From assembly GCA_023263735.1 (NCBI GenBank), contig JALQUQ010000073.1, positions 1-10,639 of the forward strand: DNA of 10,639 nucleotides, in the 5' to 3' direction. Both the position numbers and the translations under genes were made by a program. Source of the DNA: Paracoccaceae bacterium. GTDB lineage: Bacteria > Pseudomonadota > Alphaproteobacteria > Rhodobacterales > Rhodobacteraceae. The notes beneath the pieces are model-generated. The model was not told where the DNA came from and ran no database searches. It worked only from the letters and a program-made list of their open reading frames with translations. The number at the start of each line of letters is the position of its first letter. Position 1 is the first letter of the stretch. Positions 1 through 6,649 of the stretch are shown one piece after another.

Positions 1-2
1 CG

Positions 3-77
3 CCCACCCATCTGATGGGATTTCTGCGGCGGGTTTTGCCCACCTCGGTGTTGGATTGGCTGATCGCCAAGGGCTAG
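3..77 (+). CDS. C-terminal end of a gene, possibly a short-chain dehydrogenase/reductase (partial)
   Basis: Frame 3 is open from the window edge to a TAG at 75-77 and encodes about 24 residues ending LPTSVLDWLIAKG. The amphipathic tail with an Arg pair (FLRRVLP) resembles the C-terminus of alphaproteobacterial SDR-family NAD(P)-dependent oxidoreductases, and such a gene is often found just upstream of the HIG1-like/cobalamin adenosyltransferase pair. No catalytic or cofactor motif lies inside the window, so the family call rests on tail similarity and synteny only. That a gene ends here is more secure than its identity. About 100 bp without a clear terminator separate it from the next start. 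Confidence 0.45.
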   Translation, partial: PTHLMGFLRRVLPTSVLDWLIAKG

Positions 78-177
78 ACTGGGCGAAAGTTGCGGCTCTC
101 GGACGCGGTCTTGCGAATTCGCTTCGCTTTTTGCGGCGCGCGTCCTAGATCACGCCTGCATCTGATGGAGGAAGCCC

Positions 178-387
178 ATGGCCAACGACCCACTCTTTAT
201 TCTCGCGGCCCTCGTCAGCCTTGGCGTCTTGGTGATCTTGATGATCGGGATCGGCGGCTTTGCCAAAGGTGGCGATTTCAACCGAAAACATGCCAACCGC
301 ATCATGCGGTATCGCATCATCGCGCAGGCCGTTGCGGTCGCGCTGATTGTTCTCTTTGTTTATCTGCGCGGAAAGGGCGGCAACTGA
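178..387 (+). CDS. Small twin-transmembrane protein, HIG1-domain type
   Basis: A 69-aa inner-membrane protein with two hydrophobic helices (about residues 7-28 and 46-63) joined by a short basic loop (FNRKHANRIMRYRIIAQ). The loop, with its N-R-x-M-R-x-R-x-x-x-Q pattern, is typical of the HIG1 domain. Bacterial HIG1-like proteins are thought to associate with respiratory complexes, but the role of this short form is not established. A Shine-Dalgarno (GGAGGAAG, about 167-174) sits just before the ATG. Its stop overlaps the next start by one base (TGATG at 385-389), so translation is probably coupled to the cobalamin adenosyltransferase. The two genes are usually neighbours in Rhodobacteraceae. 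Confidence 0.85.
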   Translation: MANDPLFILAALVSLGVLVILMIGIGGFAKGGDFNRKHANRIMRYRIIAQAVAVALIVLFVYLRGKGGN

Positions 388-965
388 TGGTCGTCCTCTC
401 CAAGATCTACACCCGCACCGGTGACAAGGGGCAAACGGCTTTGGGCAATGGCCAGCGGGTCGACAAGCACGCGCCCCGGGTGAATGCCTATGGCACCGTG
501 GATGAGGTGAATGCGACCGTCGGACTGGCGCGCCAGCACGCAACCGGCTGGATGGACGACGCCTTGGCCCGTGTTTCGAACGATCTGTTCGATCTGGGCG
601 CCGATCTGGCCACGCCGGACCGCGACAAAGATGCAGAGCTTCCCTATACCGCCCTGCGGATCATTTCCTCGCAGGTGGATCGGCTCGAGGCCGAAATCGA
701 TGCGCAGAATGAAAAACTTGAACCCCTGCGCAGCTTTATTCTGCCGGGTGGGTCGGCACTGGCCGCGCAGTTGCACCTGTGCCGCACCGTTTGCCGCCGG
801 GCCGAACGTCTGACGGTCGAATTGTCGACGGTCGAAGATGTGAATCCCGACGCCATTCGCTATCTGAATCGCCTGTCGGATTGGTTCTTTGTCATGGGCC
901 GCATCGCCAATGACGACGGGCGCGCCGATGTGCTGTGGGTGCCGGGCCTGACTCGGGGCAAATGA
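387..965 (+). CDS. ATP:cob(I)alamin adenosyltransferase, PduO type
   Basis: A 192-aa cytosolic enzyme that transfers the 5'-deoxyadenosyl group of ATP to cob(I)alamin, making coenzyme B12 for enzymes such as methylmalonyl-CoA mutase. Family signatures seen: the N-terminal ATP loop TRTGDKGQT (residues 9-17), YGTVDEVNA (35-43), the active-site helix RTVCRRAER (133-141) and the C-terminal YLNRLSDWFFVMGR (159-172). Length is normal for the PduO family. The frame is open further upstream to 90, but that part overlaps the membrane-protein gene and is basic and unlike the family. The ATG at 387, preceded by GGAAAGGGCGG and coupled to the previous stop, gives the expected N-terminus. Its symbol varies between genomes (pduO, cobO, yvqK), so none is given. 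Confidence 0.95.
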   Translation: MVVLSKIYTRTGDKGQTALGNGQRVDKHAPRVNAYGTVDEVNATVGLARQHATGWMDDALARVSNDLFDLGADLATPDRDKDAELPYTALRIISSQVDRLEAEIDAQNEKLEPLRSFILPGGSALAAQLHLCRTVCRRAERLTVELSTVEDVNPDAIRYLNRLSDWFFVMGRIANDDGRADVLWVPGLTRGK

Positions 966-1107
966 CCCCCAGGGCTATCGCTTTGCCCTCTATCGACCAA
1001 AGACGTGGCGTTCTCGTAAGGTGCCGCGTCGATTTTTCACTGTCGCATGAAGACAAGACGGGCTAGGAGATTGCCCGAGAGCTTGGAACAATGGGAGAAT
1101 TGCGCTG

Positions 1108-1869
1108 ATGAAGGTCCTTGTGCCTGTCAAACGTGTGATCGACTACAACGTGAAGGTGCGCGTAAAGGCGGACGGATCGGGTGTTGATCTTGCGAATGTT
1201 AAGATGTCGATGAACCCCTTTGACGAGATCGCAGTCGAAGAGGCGATCCGTCTGAAGGAAAAAGGTATCGCGACCGAAATCGTCGTCGTGTCGATCGGCG
1301 TGAAAAAAGCGCAGGAAACGCTGCGTACGGCTTTGGCCATGGGTGCCGACCGGGCGATCCTGATCGAAGCCGCCGCGGACGAGTCCACCGATGTGGAGCC
1401 GCTGGCCGTGGCCAAGCTGCTGGCAGCCGTCGTCAAGGACGAAGCGCCGGGTCTGGTGATCGCGGGCAAGCAAGCCATCGACAACGACATGAACGCAACC
1501 GGCCAGATGCTGTCGGCCTTGTTGGGCTGGTCGCAGGCAACCTTTGCCTCGGAACTGACCATCGAGGGCGATCAGGCCAAAGTGACGCGCGAAGTCGACG
1601 GCGGTTTGCAGACCATTTCGGTCAAGCTTCCGGCCATCGTGACCGCCGACCTGCGCTTGAACGAGCCGCGCTATGCCTCGCTTCCAAACATCATGAAGGC
1701 CAAGAAAAAGCCTTTGGATGAAAAAACCGCCGCCGATTACGGCGTTGACGTGAGCCCGCGCCTGACCGTCGTCAAGACGACCGAGCCGGCAGGCCGCAAA
1801 GGCGGCGTCAAGGTGGGTTCGGTTGACGAGCTGATTGCGAAACTCAAAGACGAAGCAGGGGTGATCTGA
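1108..1869 (+). CDS. etfB: Electron transfer flavoprotein beta subunit
   Basis: A 253-aa subunit of the soluble ETF heterodimer, which takes electrons from acyl-CoA and related dehydrogenases and passes them to ETF:ubiquinone oxidoreductase. It starts with the canonical [21 protein letters not shown] and contains [19 protein letters not shown] (35-53), an AMP-site segment [14 protein letters not shown] (120-133) and the family signature region VTREVDGG...[16 protein letters not shown] (159-189). The partner-recognition loop [12 protein letters not shown] follows (191-202). Length fits housekeeping (group I) ETF, not the nitrogen-fixation FixB/FixA type. An SD-like GGGAGA (1093-1098) precedes the ATG. 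The stop shares one base with the etfA start (TGATG, 1867-1871). I see no clear -35/-10 pair in the 142-bp gap upstream. Confidence 0.97.
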   Translation: MKVLVPVKRVIDYNVKVRVKADGSGVDLANVKMSMNPFDEIAVEEAIRLKEKGIATEIVVVSIGVKKAQETLRTALAMGADRAILIEAAADESTDVEPLAVAKLLAAVVKDEAPGLVIAGKQAIDNDMNATGQMLSALLGWSQATFASELTIEGDQAKVTREVDGGLQTISVKLPAIVTADLRLNEPRYASLPNIMKAKKKPLDEKTAADYGVDVSPRLTVVKTTEPAGRKGGVKVGSVDELIAKLKDEAGVI

Positions 1870-2795
1870 TGGCTGTTCTCCTTCTTGCCGAAGTCAACGG
1901 CGGCCAACTGGCCACCGATGCCGTTGCAAAAACCCTGTCGGCTGTTGCATCGCTGGGCGATGTGCATGTGCTGGTGACCGGCACCGGTGGCGATGCCGCC
2001 GCAGCCGAGGCCGCCACGCTGCAAGGCGTTGCAAAAGTGCTTTTTGCCGATGACCACGCTTTGTGCCACGGCATGGCCGAGCCGACCGCAGCGCTGATCC
2101 AGTCGCTGGCGGGCAACTACAGCCACATCGCCGCACCGTCGACCGCCTTTGCGAAAAGCGTTCTGCCCCGCGTGGCAGCCCTCTTGGACGTGATGATCCT
2201 GTCGGACGTGACCGCCGTGGTTGATGCCGACACGTTCGAGCGTCCGATCTATGCGGGCAACGCGATCCAGACCGTGAAATCGGGCGACAAGGTCAAGGTT
2301 CTGACCATCCGGACCGCAGCTTTCCAAGCTGCCGGTGCTGGCGGTTCGGCCTCGGTCGAGAAAATCGGTGCCGCTGGCGGTGCAGATCTGTCGTCGTGGA
2401 TCGAAGACAAGGTCGCCACCAGCGACCGTCCGGAACTGACCTCGGCCGGGATCGTTGTCTCGGGTGGCCGTGGCGTCGGCTCGGAAGCCAACTTCGCGAT
2501 CATCGAGGCCTTGGCCGACAAGCTGGGTGCGGCCGTTGGTGCATCGCGCGCGGCCGTCGACTCGGGCTTTGCGCCGAACGATTGGCAAGTGGGCCAGACC
2601 GGCAAGGTCGTCGCTCCGACCCTTTATGTTGCCGTCGGGATCTCGGGCGCCATCCAGCACCTTGCTGGCATGAAAGACTCCAAGTTCATCGTCGCCATCA
2701 ACAAGGACGAAGAAGCCCCGATTTTCCAAGTCGCCGATTACGGTCTGGTTGCAGACCTGTTCGACGCTGTTCCGGAAATGACCGGCAAGCTCTGA
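1869..2795 (+). CDS. etfA: Electron transfer flavoprotein alpha subunit
   Basis: A 308-aa partner of EtfB; this subunit holds most of the FAD site. The N-terminal domain begins [14 protein letters not shown]. The C-terminal FAD domain has [12 protein letters not shown] (198-209), [25 protein letters not shown] (226-250) and the ETF-alpha signature [29 protein letters not shown] (252-280), all intact. It is translationally coupled to etfB and followed by a strong terminator. In many Rhodobacteraceae a 3-hydroxybutyryl-CoA dehydrogenase gene follows etfA; here the next gene is a convergent sensor kinase, so the operon ends at etfA. No truncation or unusual residue noticed. Confidence 0.97.
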   Translation: MAVLLLAEVNGGQLATDAVAKTLSAVASLGDVHVLVTGTGGDAAAAEAATLQGVAKVLFADDHALCHGMAEPTAALIQSLAGNYSHIAAPSTAFAKSVLPRVAALLDVMILSDVTAVVDADTFERPIYAGNAIQTVKSGDKVKVLTIRTAAFQAAGAGGSASVEKIGAAGGADLSSWIEDKVATSDRPELTSAGIVVSGGRGVGSEANFAIIEALADKLGAAVGASRAAVDSGFAPNDWQVGQTGKVVAPTLYVAVGISGAIQHLAGMKDSKFIVAINKDEEAPIFQVADYGLVADLFDAVPEMTGKL

Positions 2796-2830
2796 TCACG
2801 GGTGGGTTGAATTCAACCTCTCCCTCGGAA

Positions 2831-2857
2831 CGGCCCGCCCCATCGGCGGGCCGTTTT
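2831..2857 (+). terminator. Rho-independent terminator of etfBA
   Basis: A perfect 9-bp stem, CGGCCCGCC (2831-2839) with GGCGGGCCG (2845-2853), closes a 5-nt loop and is followed directly by TTTT (2854-2857) and a further TT-rich stretch. It starts 35 bp after the etfA stop. The reverse strand has no comparable T run after the stem, so it should act mainly on + strand transcripts. Confidence 0.92.
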
Positions 2858-2927
2858 GTTTGATAAGGCCGTTGTTTGACAGGGCCCTTGGTTTGTTAAG
2901 ACCCCGGGGGGGGGCACGATTTTGCCG

Positions 2928-2956
2928 CGTCAGGATGGCGTCAGCCCCATTTCAGG
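2928..2956 (-). promoter_or_regulatory. Tandem CGTCAGG-like half-sites between etfA and the kinase gene
   Basis: Three heptamers are spaced exactly 11 bp apart: CGTCAGG (2928), CGTCAGC (2939) and TTTCAGG (2950). On the - strand the first two read CCTGACG and GCTGACG, the same words found in the proposed response-regulator operators at 5018-5068 and 6132-6182. One-helical-turn spacing suits OmpR-family dimers. The site lies 18-46 bp beyond the frameshift-corrected kinase stop, in a convergent gap with no obvious gene to control, so its function is unclear. Confidence 0.4.
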
Positions 2957-2973
2957 CACCTCAAGGTCAGCAG

Positions 2974-3148
2974 TCACGCATTGGCCTTGGCGTCCTTCAG
3001 GCGAAACCGCGCCTCGAAACCGGAGGCCCCCATGGATCGGGGCGACAGGATTTCGAACCGGCACCCTGCCCGCTCGGCGATGGATTGGACGATGGCAAGA
3101 CCCAAACCGCTGCCCGTTCCGTCCGACCGCGCCCGTTCAGAACTGGTA
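2974..3148 (-). pseudogene. Out-of-frame C-terminal tail of the sensor kinase (ATP-binding G box)
   Basis: On the - strand, in a different frame from the kinase, about 57 codons read TSSERARSDGTGSGLGLAI, then VQSIAERAGCRFEILSPRSMGA and SGFEARFRLKDAKANA, ending at TGA (2976-2974). This is the expected HATPase end with the GxGLGL box and the closing beta strands. It would join the upstream kinase frame if one base were added near 3147-3149 (CT[N]ACC giving Leu-Thr). It is either the remnant of a real frameshift or the product of a sequencing or assembly error. The corrected kinase would span 2974-4310, about 445 aa. Confidence 0.8.
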
Positions 3149-4310
3149 GCCGGGCCAAATCTTCGGCGGGAATGACGGGCCCCTCGTTGGCGACGCTCAG
3201 CATGCCATCTTGGGTCAAGGAAACCTCGACCGGGTGATCGGCACTTCCATAGCGCAGGGCGTTTTCGATCAGGTTGCGCATCAAGATCGCAAAGGAATCC
3301 GGGTCCAGATCAGACATCACCGCATTTGGCGGAAGTGTCAGCACAATCCGCCCATGATCGGCCATGCGGGCAAGGTCTTCCACGATCAGTCGCGCCACCG
3401 GCCTCAGGTCGGCCGCCACATCACGCCGCAGGCGCCCCCCCTCGGCGCGCGCCAGTTGCAGCAGGCGTTCGGCCAGCCGGGTCAGGCGTTTCAGCGTGGC
3501 CTCGATCTCGACGGCGCGGGCCTTGGCATCGGCGTCCCGGGATTCCGATTGAAGCCGCTGCGCCTGCGCAATCGCACCGGCAAGCGGCGTTCGCAATTCA
3601 TGGGCCGCATTGGCGGCAAAGCTGCGCTCCGCCTCAAAGGCGGCGTCCAACCGCGACAAAAGCCCGTTCATCGTATCGGCAAGCGGGGCGATTTCGCTGG
3701 GCAGATCGGCGCTGGTGACCGGGCTCATATCCCGCGCGCCCCGGGCCGAAAGCCGATCACGAAACAGGCGCAGGGGGGCCAGACTGGCCCGAACGGCCAG
3801 AAGGGTCACCACCAAAGTGACAGGCAGCACGATCAAGAGCGGCAGGCCAAGACCCACCTGAATCTCGCGCGAGACACCGGCCCGGTGATCCAGCGGTTCA
3901 GCCACCGAGATTCGGATCGTGCCCCGCACCGCCTCATCATTGTAAAATCGGTGCGTTGCAGTCTGGCGAAACCCGACACCATCCCATGCGGGAAACCCGG
4001 CCGGATCGGCCCCATGCGATTGCAGCAGAATGCGCCCCTGATCATCGCGAACGATATAGGTGAAATATTCATCATGGTCGCGAATGGCCGACAGGCGTTG
4101 ACTGACCCCCGCTTCCTCACGGTTCAGGATATCGACAACCGCCAAGGGCAAAATGCGCTGCGCGGTTTCTTGCAGCGCCGCGTCAAAGACCTCTTCGATT
4201 TCCCCCCGCGCGATCAAGGCCGTCACGCTGGCCGAGGCCAGCCAGAGAAGGGTCAAGGCCAGACCCAACCACAGCCCAAGTCGGCCCTGAAGGCTGCGCG
4301 GCCCCCTCAT
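2997..4310 (-). CDS. Membrane sensor histidine kinase (QseC-like), C-terminus frameshifted
   Basis: 437 aa as read. It has a first membrane helix (about 11-34) and a periplasmic sensor region of about 115 residues. The second helix (about 151-173) is followed by a HAMP-like linker, then the H box FAANAAHELRTPLAGA with phosphoacceptor His237. The N box is LMRNLIENALRYG (343-355), followed by a G1-like LSVANEGPVIP. After Leu388 the reading becomes non-homologous (a Pro/Ser/Gly/Arg-rich tail to 437), because the GTGSGLGL box continues in another frame (see 2974-3148). Kinase activity would probably be lost if the shift is real. The start ATG (4310-4308) overlaps the response-regulator stop in an ATGA, so the pair is co-translated. 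The ligand cannot be read from sequence; the neighbouring metal/redox genes suggest a metal or redox signal. Confidence 0.88.
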   Translation of the reverse strand: MRGPRSLQGRLGLWLGLALTLLWLASASVTALIARGEIEEVFDAALQETAQRILPLAVVDILNREEAGVSQRLSAIRDHDEYFTYIVRDDQGRILLQSHGADPAGFPAWDGVGFRQTATHRFYNDEAVRGTIRISVAEPLDHRAGVSREIQVGLGLPLLIVLPVTLVVTLLAVRASLAPLRLFRDRLSARGARDMSPVTSADLPSEIAPLADTMNGLLSRLDAAFEAERSFAANAAHELRTPLAGAIAQAQRLQSESRDADAKARAVEIEATLKRLTRLAERLLQLARAEGGRLRRDVAADLRPVARLIVEDLARMADHGRIVLTLPPNAVMSDLDPDSFAILMRNLIENALRYGSADHPVEVSLTQDGMLSVANEGPVIPAEDLARLPVLNGRGRTERAAVWVLPSSNPSPSGQGAGSKSCRPDPWGPPVSRRGFA

Positions 4311-4966
4311 GCCCGGCCCAGCCGGTAACCCAGCCCGCGCTCGGTTTCGATCACCTCGGCCCCCAGCTTTTTCCGCAGGCGGCTGACGTGAACCTCGATC
4401 GTGTTGCTTTCGATTTCGGCCCCAAAGGCATAAAGCTTGTCCTCCAGTTGCGCCTTGGACAAAAGTTGCCCGGGGCGGGAGAGAAATGCCTCGAACAACG
4501 CCCATTCGCGCGCGGTCAGGGCAACGGGTTGGCCCGCGCGGTGGATGCTGCGGGCGGCCGTGTCGATTTCAAGCGCGCCATGGGTGACGATGGGGTTTGG
4601 GTTGCCCGTGTACCGCCGCGCCACCGACCCGATCCGGGCCGACAATTCGGCAAGATCAAAGGGTTTGACAAGATAATCGTCCGCCCCGGCATTCAACCCC
4701 TCGATCCGGTCGCTGATCTGATCCAGCGCGGTCAGGATGATGACCGGGGTCACATCGCCTTTTGACCGAAGGCGGCGCAGAAACGGAATGCCCCGACCAT
4801 CGGGCAGCATCAGGTCCAGAAGGACCAGGTCAAACCCCGTTCCGGCCATCGCATCGCCCGCGGCATCCAGACGCTGCACCCAATCAACCGAATGGCCATC
4901 GGCCGCGATCTGGTCGCGCACCGCCGCGCCCAGAACCGTGTCATCCTCGATCAATAAAATGCGCAT
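4307..4966 (-). CDS. OmpR-family two-component response regulator
   Basis: 219 aa. Receiver domain 1-115 with acidic pair D8/D9, phosphoacceptor D51 in VLLDLMLPDG, T79 and K101 in LVKPFD. A winged-helix DNA-binding domain follows (about 128-216), with the typical ALTAREWALFEAFLSRPGQLLSK and the recognition-helix segment SNTIEVHVSRLRKKLG (187-202). The closest general type is QseB/PmrA-like. I chose the ATG at 4966 because MRILLIEDD is the family start and AAGGAC lies about 11 nt before it; upstream codons are low-quality intergenic sequence. It is divergent from the PepSY/b561 unit across 152 bp holding a four-half-site array, and is the likely regulator of the redox genes to the right, possibly also of itself. 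Confidence 0.95.
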   Translation of the reverse strand: MRILLIEDDTVLGAAVRDQIAADGHSVDWVQRLDAAGDAMAGTGFDLVLLDLMLPDGRGIPFLRRLRSKGDVTPVIILTALDQISDRIEGLNAGADDYLVKPFDLAELSARIGSVARRYTGNPNPIVTHGALEIDTAARSIHRAGQPVALTAREWALFEAFLSRPGQLLSKAQLEDKLYAFGAEIESNTIEVHVSRLRKKLGAEVIETERGLGYRLGRA

Positions 4967-5017
4967 GGGGGTCTGTCGTCCTTTTGGGCCAATCTTGCCG
5001 TCTTTTTGGCCCCGCTT

Positions 5018-5068
5018 CCTGACGGCTGGCTGACGCGCCCCCCGCACCATCTTCAGGCTGCCGTAAGG
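5018..5068 (+). promoter_or_regulatory. Candidate response-regulator operator A (divergent RR / PepSY promoter)
   Basis: Two direct heptamers on the + strand, CCTGACG (5018) and GCTGACG (5029), are followed by two inverted ones, CTTCAGG (5051) and CGTAAGG (5062). The starts fall at offsets 0, 11, 33 and 44. The same layout recurs at 6132-6182. The 11-bp steps put half-sites on one face of the helix, as for OmpR-family regulators. A weak -10-like TATCCC (5078-5083) would place the inverted pair over the -35 region of the PepSY promoter, as for an activator. The direct pair lies toward the regulator gene, so autoregulation is possible. Binding is inference. Confidence 0.6.
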
Positions 5069-5118
5069 TTCGGCGCGTATCCCACCCTCAAGAATGGCCG
5101 TAAGCCGGAGTGTGGCGC

Positions 5119-5427
5119 ATGCGAAAGACACTGACAATCCTTGCTTTTCTGTCAACCCTTCCCGCCGGTGTCGCCCTTGCCGAGGAAGATTGCTTTGTGC
5201 CCATGGCCGATTGGCAACCGCGCGAGGCCGTCGCCGAATTCGCCGAGGCCCAAGGATGGGACGTGCGGCGCATCCGCATTGATGACGGTTGTTATGAAAT
5301 TGATGGTCGCGACGCCTCGGGGCGCGCGATCGAGGTCAAGATCCACCCCGGAACGCTCGAGGTCTTGGACTTCGAATTCGAGGATGACGATCACGGCCGA
5401 AAACACGAAGGGCATGAAAATGAGTGA
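5119..5427 (+). CDS. Exported PepSY-domain protein
   Basis: 102 aa with a Sec signal peptide (MRKTLTILAFLSTLPAGVALA, cut near residue 21) and a single short PepSY-like domain (about 22-88). That domain includes PREAVAEFAEAQGWDVRRIRIDDGCYEIDGRDASGRAIEVKIHPGTLEVL. Two cysteines (C25, C58) could form a disulphide. The C-terminus is acidic and His-containing (EFEDDDHGRKHEGHENE), which may bind metal. I prefer the ATG at 5119, with GGAG (5106-5109) at good spacing; a GTG at 5110 in the same frame lies almost on that site. Small periplasmic PepSY proteins often sit beside b561 cytochromes and two-component systems, though their exact role is unknown. It overlaps the next gene by 8 bp. Confidence 0.88.
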   Translation: MRKTLTILAFLSTLPAGVALAEEDCFVPMADWQPREAVAEFAEAQGWDVRRIRIDDGCYEIDGRDASGRAIEVKIHPGTLEVLDFEFEDDDHGRKHEGHENE

Positions 5428-6061
5428 TAACCTGTCCAAAACGGCCGAAACCGTCCGTGTCTGGGACCCGGTGGTGCGCGTGTTTCACTGGGGTCTGGTG
5501 GCCACCTTTGGAACCGCTTGGCTGACCGCCGAAGAGATTCAACCCGTCCACGAGATCGCAGGATATGCCGTCGCGGGGCTGGTGGGCGTTCGGCTGATCT
5601 GGGGGGTCATTGGCAGCCGGAATGCGCGATTTGCGAATTTCGTCAAAGGGCCCAAGGAAACGCTGGCCTATCTGGGCACCGTCAAGCGCGGAACCGAACG
5701 CCGCTATCTGGGCCACAATCCGGCCGGGGCTGCGATGATCGTGGCGCTGCTCTTGACCTTGTCGGCCACCGCCCTGACCGGCTGGATGATGGCAGAGCCC
5801 GACCTTGTGGCCATGATGCCCCCCCTGCCCCAGATCGCGGCCCCCGCTTGGGCCGATGAGGATGAGGGCGAATATCGCACCGGCCGCGAAACCGATGGCC
5901 CGATCAAAGAGGTGCACGAAGTTCTTGCCAACCTCTTGTTCTTGCTGGCGGCGCTTCATGTTGGCGGGGTGGTCCTTGCCTCGGTCCGGCACCGCGAAAA
6001 CCTTGCCCGTGCCATGGTCACAGGCGAAAAGCGCGCGCCCGAACCCGGCGACATTGCCTGA
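5420..6061 (+). CDS. b561-type membrane cytochrome b
   Basis: 213 aa, of the family that includes Ni/Fe-hydrogenase b-type cytochromes and bacterial cytochrome b561. It opens with the characteristic VRVWDPVVRVFHWGLV. Four His in helices are likely haem ligands: H23 (VFHWG), H44 (VHEIAGY), H166 (EVHEVLANL) and H180 (ALHVGGV). Four membrane segments lie near 22-36, 45-64, 103-123 and 167-188. A hydrophilic loop (140-163, WADEDEGEYRTGRETDG) before the third ligand is acidic. It likely passes electrons between the quinone pool and a periplasmic partner. ATG 5420 is preferred over ATG 5414 because GAAGGG (5407-5412) is too close to the latter. It overlaps the PepSY gene, so the two form one unit closed by a terminator. 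Confidence 0.92.
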   Translation: MSDNLSKTAETVRVWDPVVRVFHWGLVATFGTAWLTAEEIQPVHEIAGYAVAGLVGVRLIWGVIGSRNARFANFVKGPKETLAYLGTVKRGTERRYLGHNPAGAAMIVALLLTLSATALTGWMMAEPDLVAMMPPLPQIAAPAWADEDEGEYRTGRETDGPIKEVHEVLANLLFLLAALHVGGVVLASVRHRENLARAMVTGEKRAPEPGDIA

Positions 6062-6097
6062 CGATGTTCCCCGACCACGCGTCCCTGTGGTCTGACT

Positions 6098-6128
6098 GAC
6101 CCCGCCTTCCTCCCGGCGGGGTCTTTTT
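6098..6128 (+). terminator. Rho-independent terminator after the b561 gene
   Basis: A perfect 9-bp stem, GACCCCGCC (6098-6106) with GGCGGGGTC (6115-6123), an 8-nt loop and TTTTT (6124-6128). It lies 36 bp after the b561 stop. The next operator starts almost at once (CTTCCTGACG at 6129), so the terminator cleanly separates two transcription units of one locus. Confidence 0.92.
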
Positions 6129-6131
6129 CTT

Positions 6132-6182
6132 CCTGACGCCAAGCTGAAGCAGAAAAACCCTCAGCGTCAGGAACCGCTCAGG
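6132..6182 (+). promoter_or_regulatory. Candidate response-regulator operator B and promoter of the reductase unit
   Basis: Half-sites CCTGACG (6132) and GCTGAAG (6143) on the + strand are followed by inverted CGTCAGG (6165) and GCTCAGG (6176), giving offsets 0, 11, 33 and 44, identical to operator A. The ten bases CTTCCTGACG are the same in both (5015-5024 and 6129-6138), while spacer bases differ. A -10-like element (TTAGAT, 6191-6196) lies at the same distance as in operator A, and the start codon of the Asp-rich protein is 45 bp beyond the array. It probably drives the genes from 6227 to at least 10639. Confidence 0.6.
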
Positions 6183-6226
6183 TCCGGGGATTAGATCGGA
6201 CGCATCAGATGAAAGGAGACCCACTC

Positions 6227-6589
6227 ATGAAATCCAAACTTTCGCTTATCCTTACCTCGTCCGCCGTGATGATGACCCTTGCCCTGCCCACCCTTGCCGC
6301 GATCCAGCTTCAGGGCGCGGGATCGGGCCTCTGCGGCGGCATCTGCGCCAAGGGGTTTTCCAGCGACACCCCGTCGGACCAAGTGATCCCGGTCAGCGGC
6401 GACGATGACGATGGGGCCAAATGGCTGCGTCGCGGGCACGACCATGACGATGACGAAGATTGCGACGATGATGACGATGATGACGAATGCGCGGGCGCCA
6501 AGGGCAATCCGGCCCCCGCAGGGGCAGTGAACCCGCCGGCCAATGGCCTGTTTGGCACCGGCGCACGCCCGGTCGTTATCACCAACTGA
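6227..6589 (+). CDS. Exported Asp-rich small protein, family not recognised
   Basis: 120 aa. A Sec signal peptide (MKSKLSLILTSSAVMMTLALPTLAA, cut near residue 25) precedes a mature part with a CGGIC pair (C36, C40). The centre is strikingly acidic: DDDDG at 59-63 and, at 71-88, a stretch of His, Asp, Glu and two Cys (HDHDDDEDC then seven Asp, Glu, Cys). The tail is Pro/Gly/Ala-rich. Dense Asp/His/Cys suggests binding of metal or another cation in the periplasm, but I know no family and infer no more. AAAGGAGAC (6212-6220) fits the ATG at 6227; the in-frame ATG at 6209 has no SD. It is the first gene after operator B. No membrane anchor or lipobox is visible. Confidence 0.8.
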   Translation: MKSKLSLILTSSAVMMTLALPTLAAIQLQGAGSGLCGGICAKGFSSDTPSDQVIPVSGDDDDGAKWLRRGHDHDDDEDCDDDDDDDECAGAKGNPAPAGAVNPPANGLFGTGARPVVITN

Positions 6590-6606
6590 TCTGAAAACCG
6601 ACCCGT

Positions 6607-6625
6607 CCCCCCGCCCGGCGGGGGG
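6607..6625 (+). other. Very GC-rich intercistronic hairpin
   Basis: CCCCCCGC (6607-6614) pairs with GCGGGGGG (6618-6625) around a 3-nt loop, between the Asp-rich protein and the DUF2271-like gene. No T run follows (CCACCTTG), so it is not a classical intrinsic terminator. It could stabilise the upstream mRNA end or lower expression of downstream genes relative to the first gene. Confidence 0.5.
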
Positions 6626-6649
6626 CCACCTTGATCGAAAGGACCTCCC

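Noticed and set aside
90..386. Longer start for the cobalamin adenosyltransferase at 90
   Set aside because: The extension overlaps the HIG1-like gene, is Arg-rich and unlike the family. The ATG at 387 gives the canonical N-terminus and has a ribosome binding site.
969..987. AGGGC...GCCCT as a terminator after the cobalamin adenosyltransferase gene
   Set aside because: Only a 5-bp stem with a 9-nt loop and no T run, so too weak to call.
2876..2900. TTGACA at 2876-2881 as a promoter -35
   Set aside because: The downstream sequence has no good -10 at 16-18 bp, and it would fire into the 3' end of the kinase gene on the opposite strand. One hexamer alone is weak evidence.
2902..2914. CCCC followed by nine G as a functional element
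   Set aside because: A homopolymer in a non-coding gap. It may affect sequence accuracy but shows no further structure.
5141..5419. Longer start for the b561 cytochrome at 5141
   Set aside because: The extra 93 residues are read through the PepSY gene in another frame and have no family match. MSDNLSKTAETVRVWDPVVRVFHW is a normal start.
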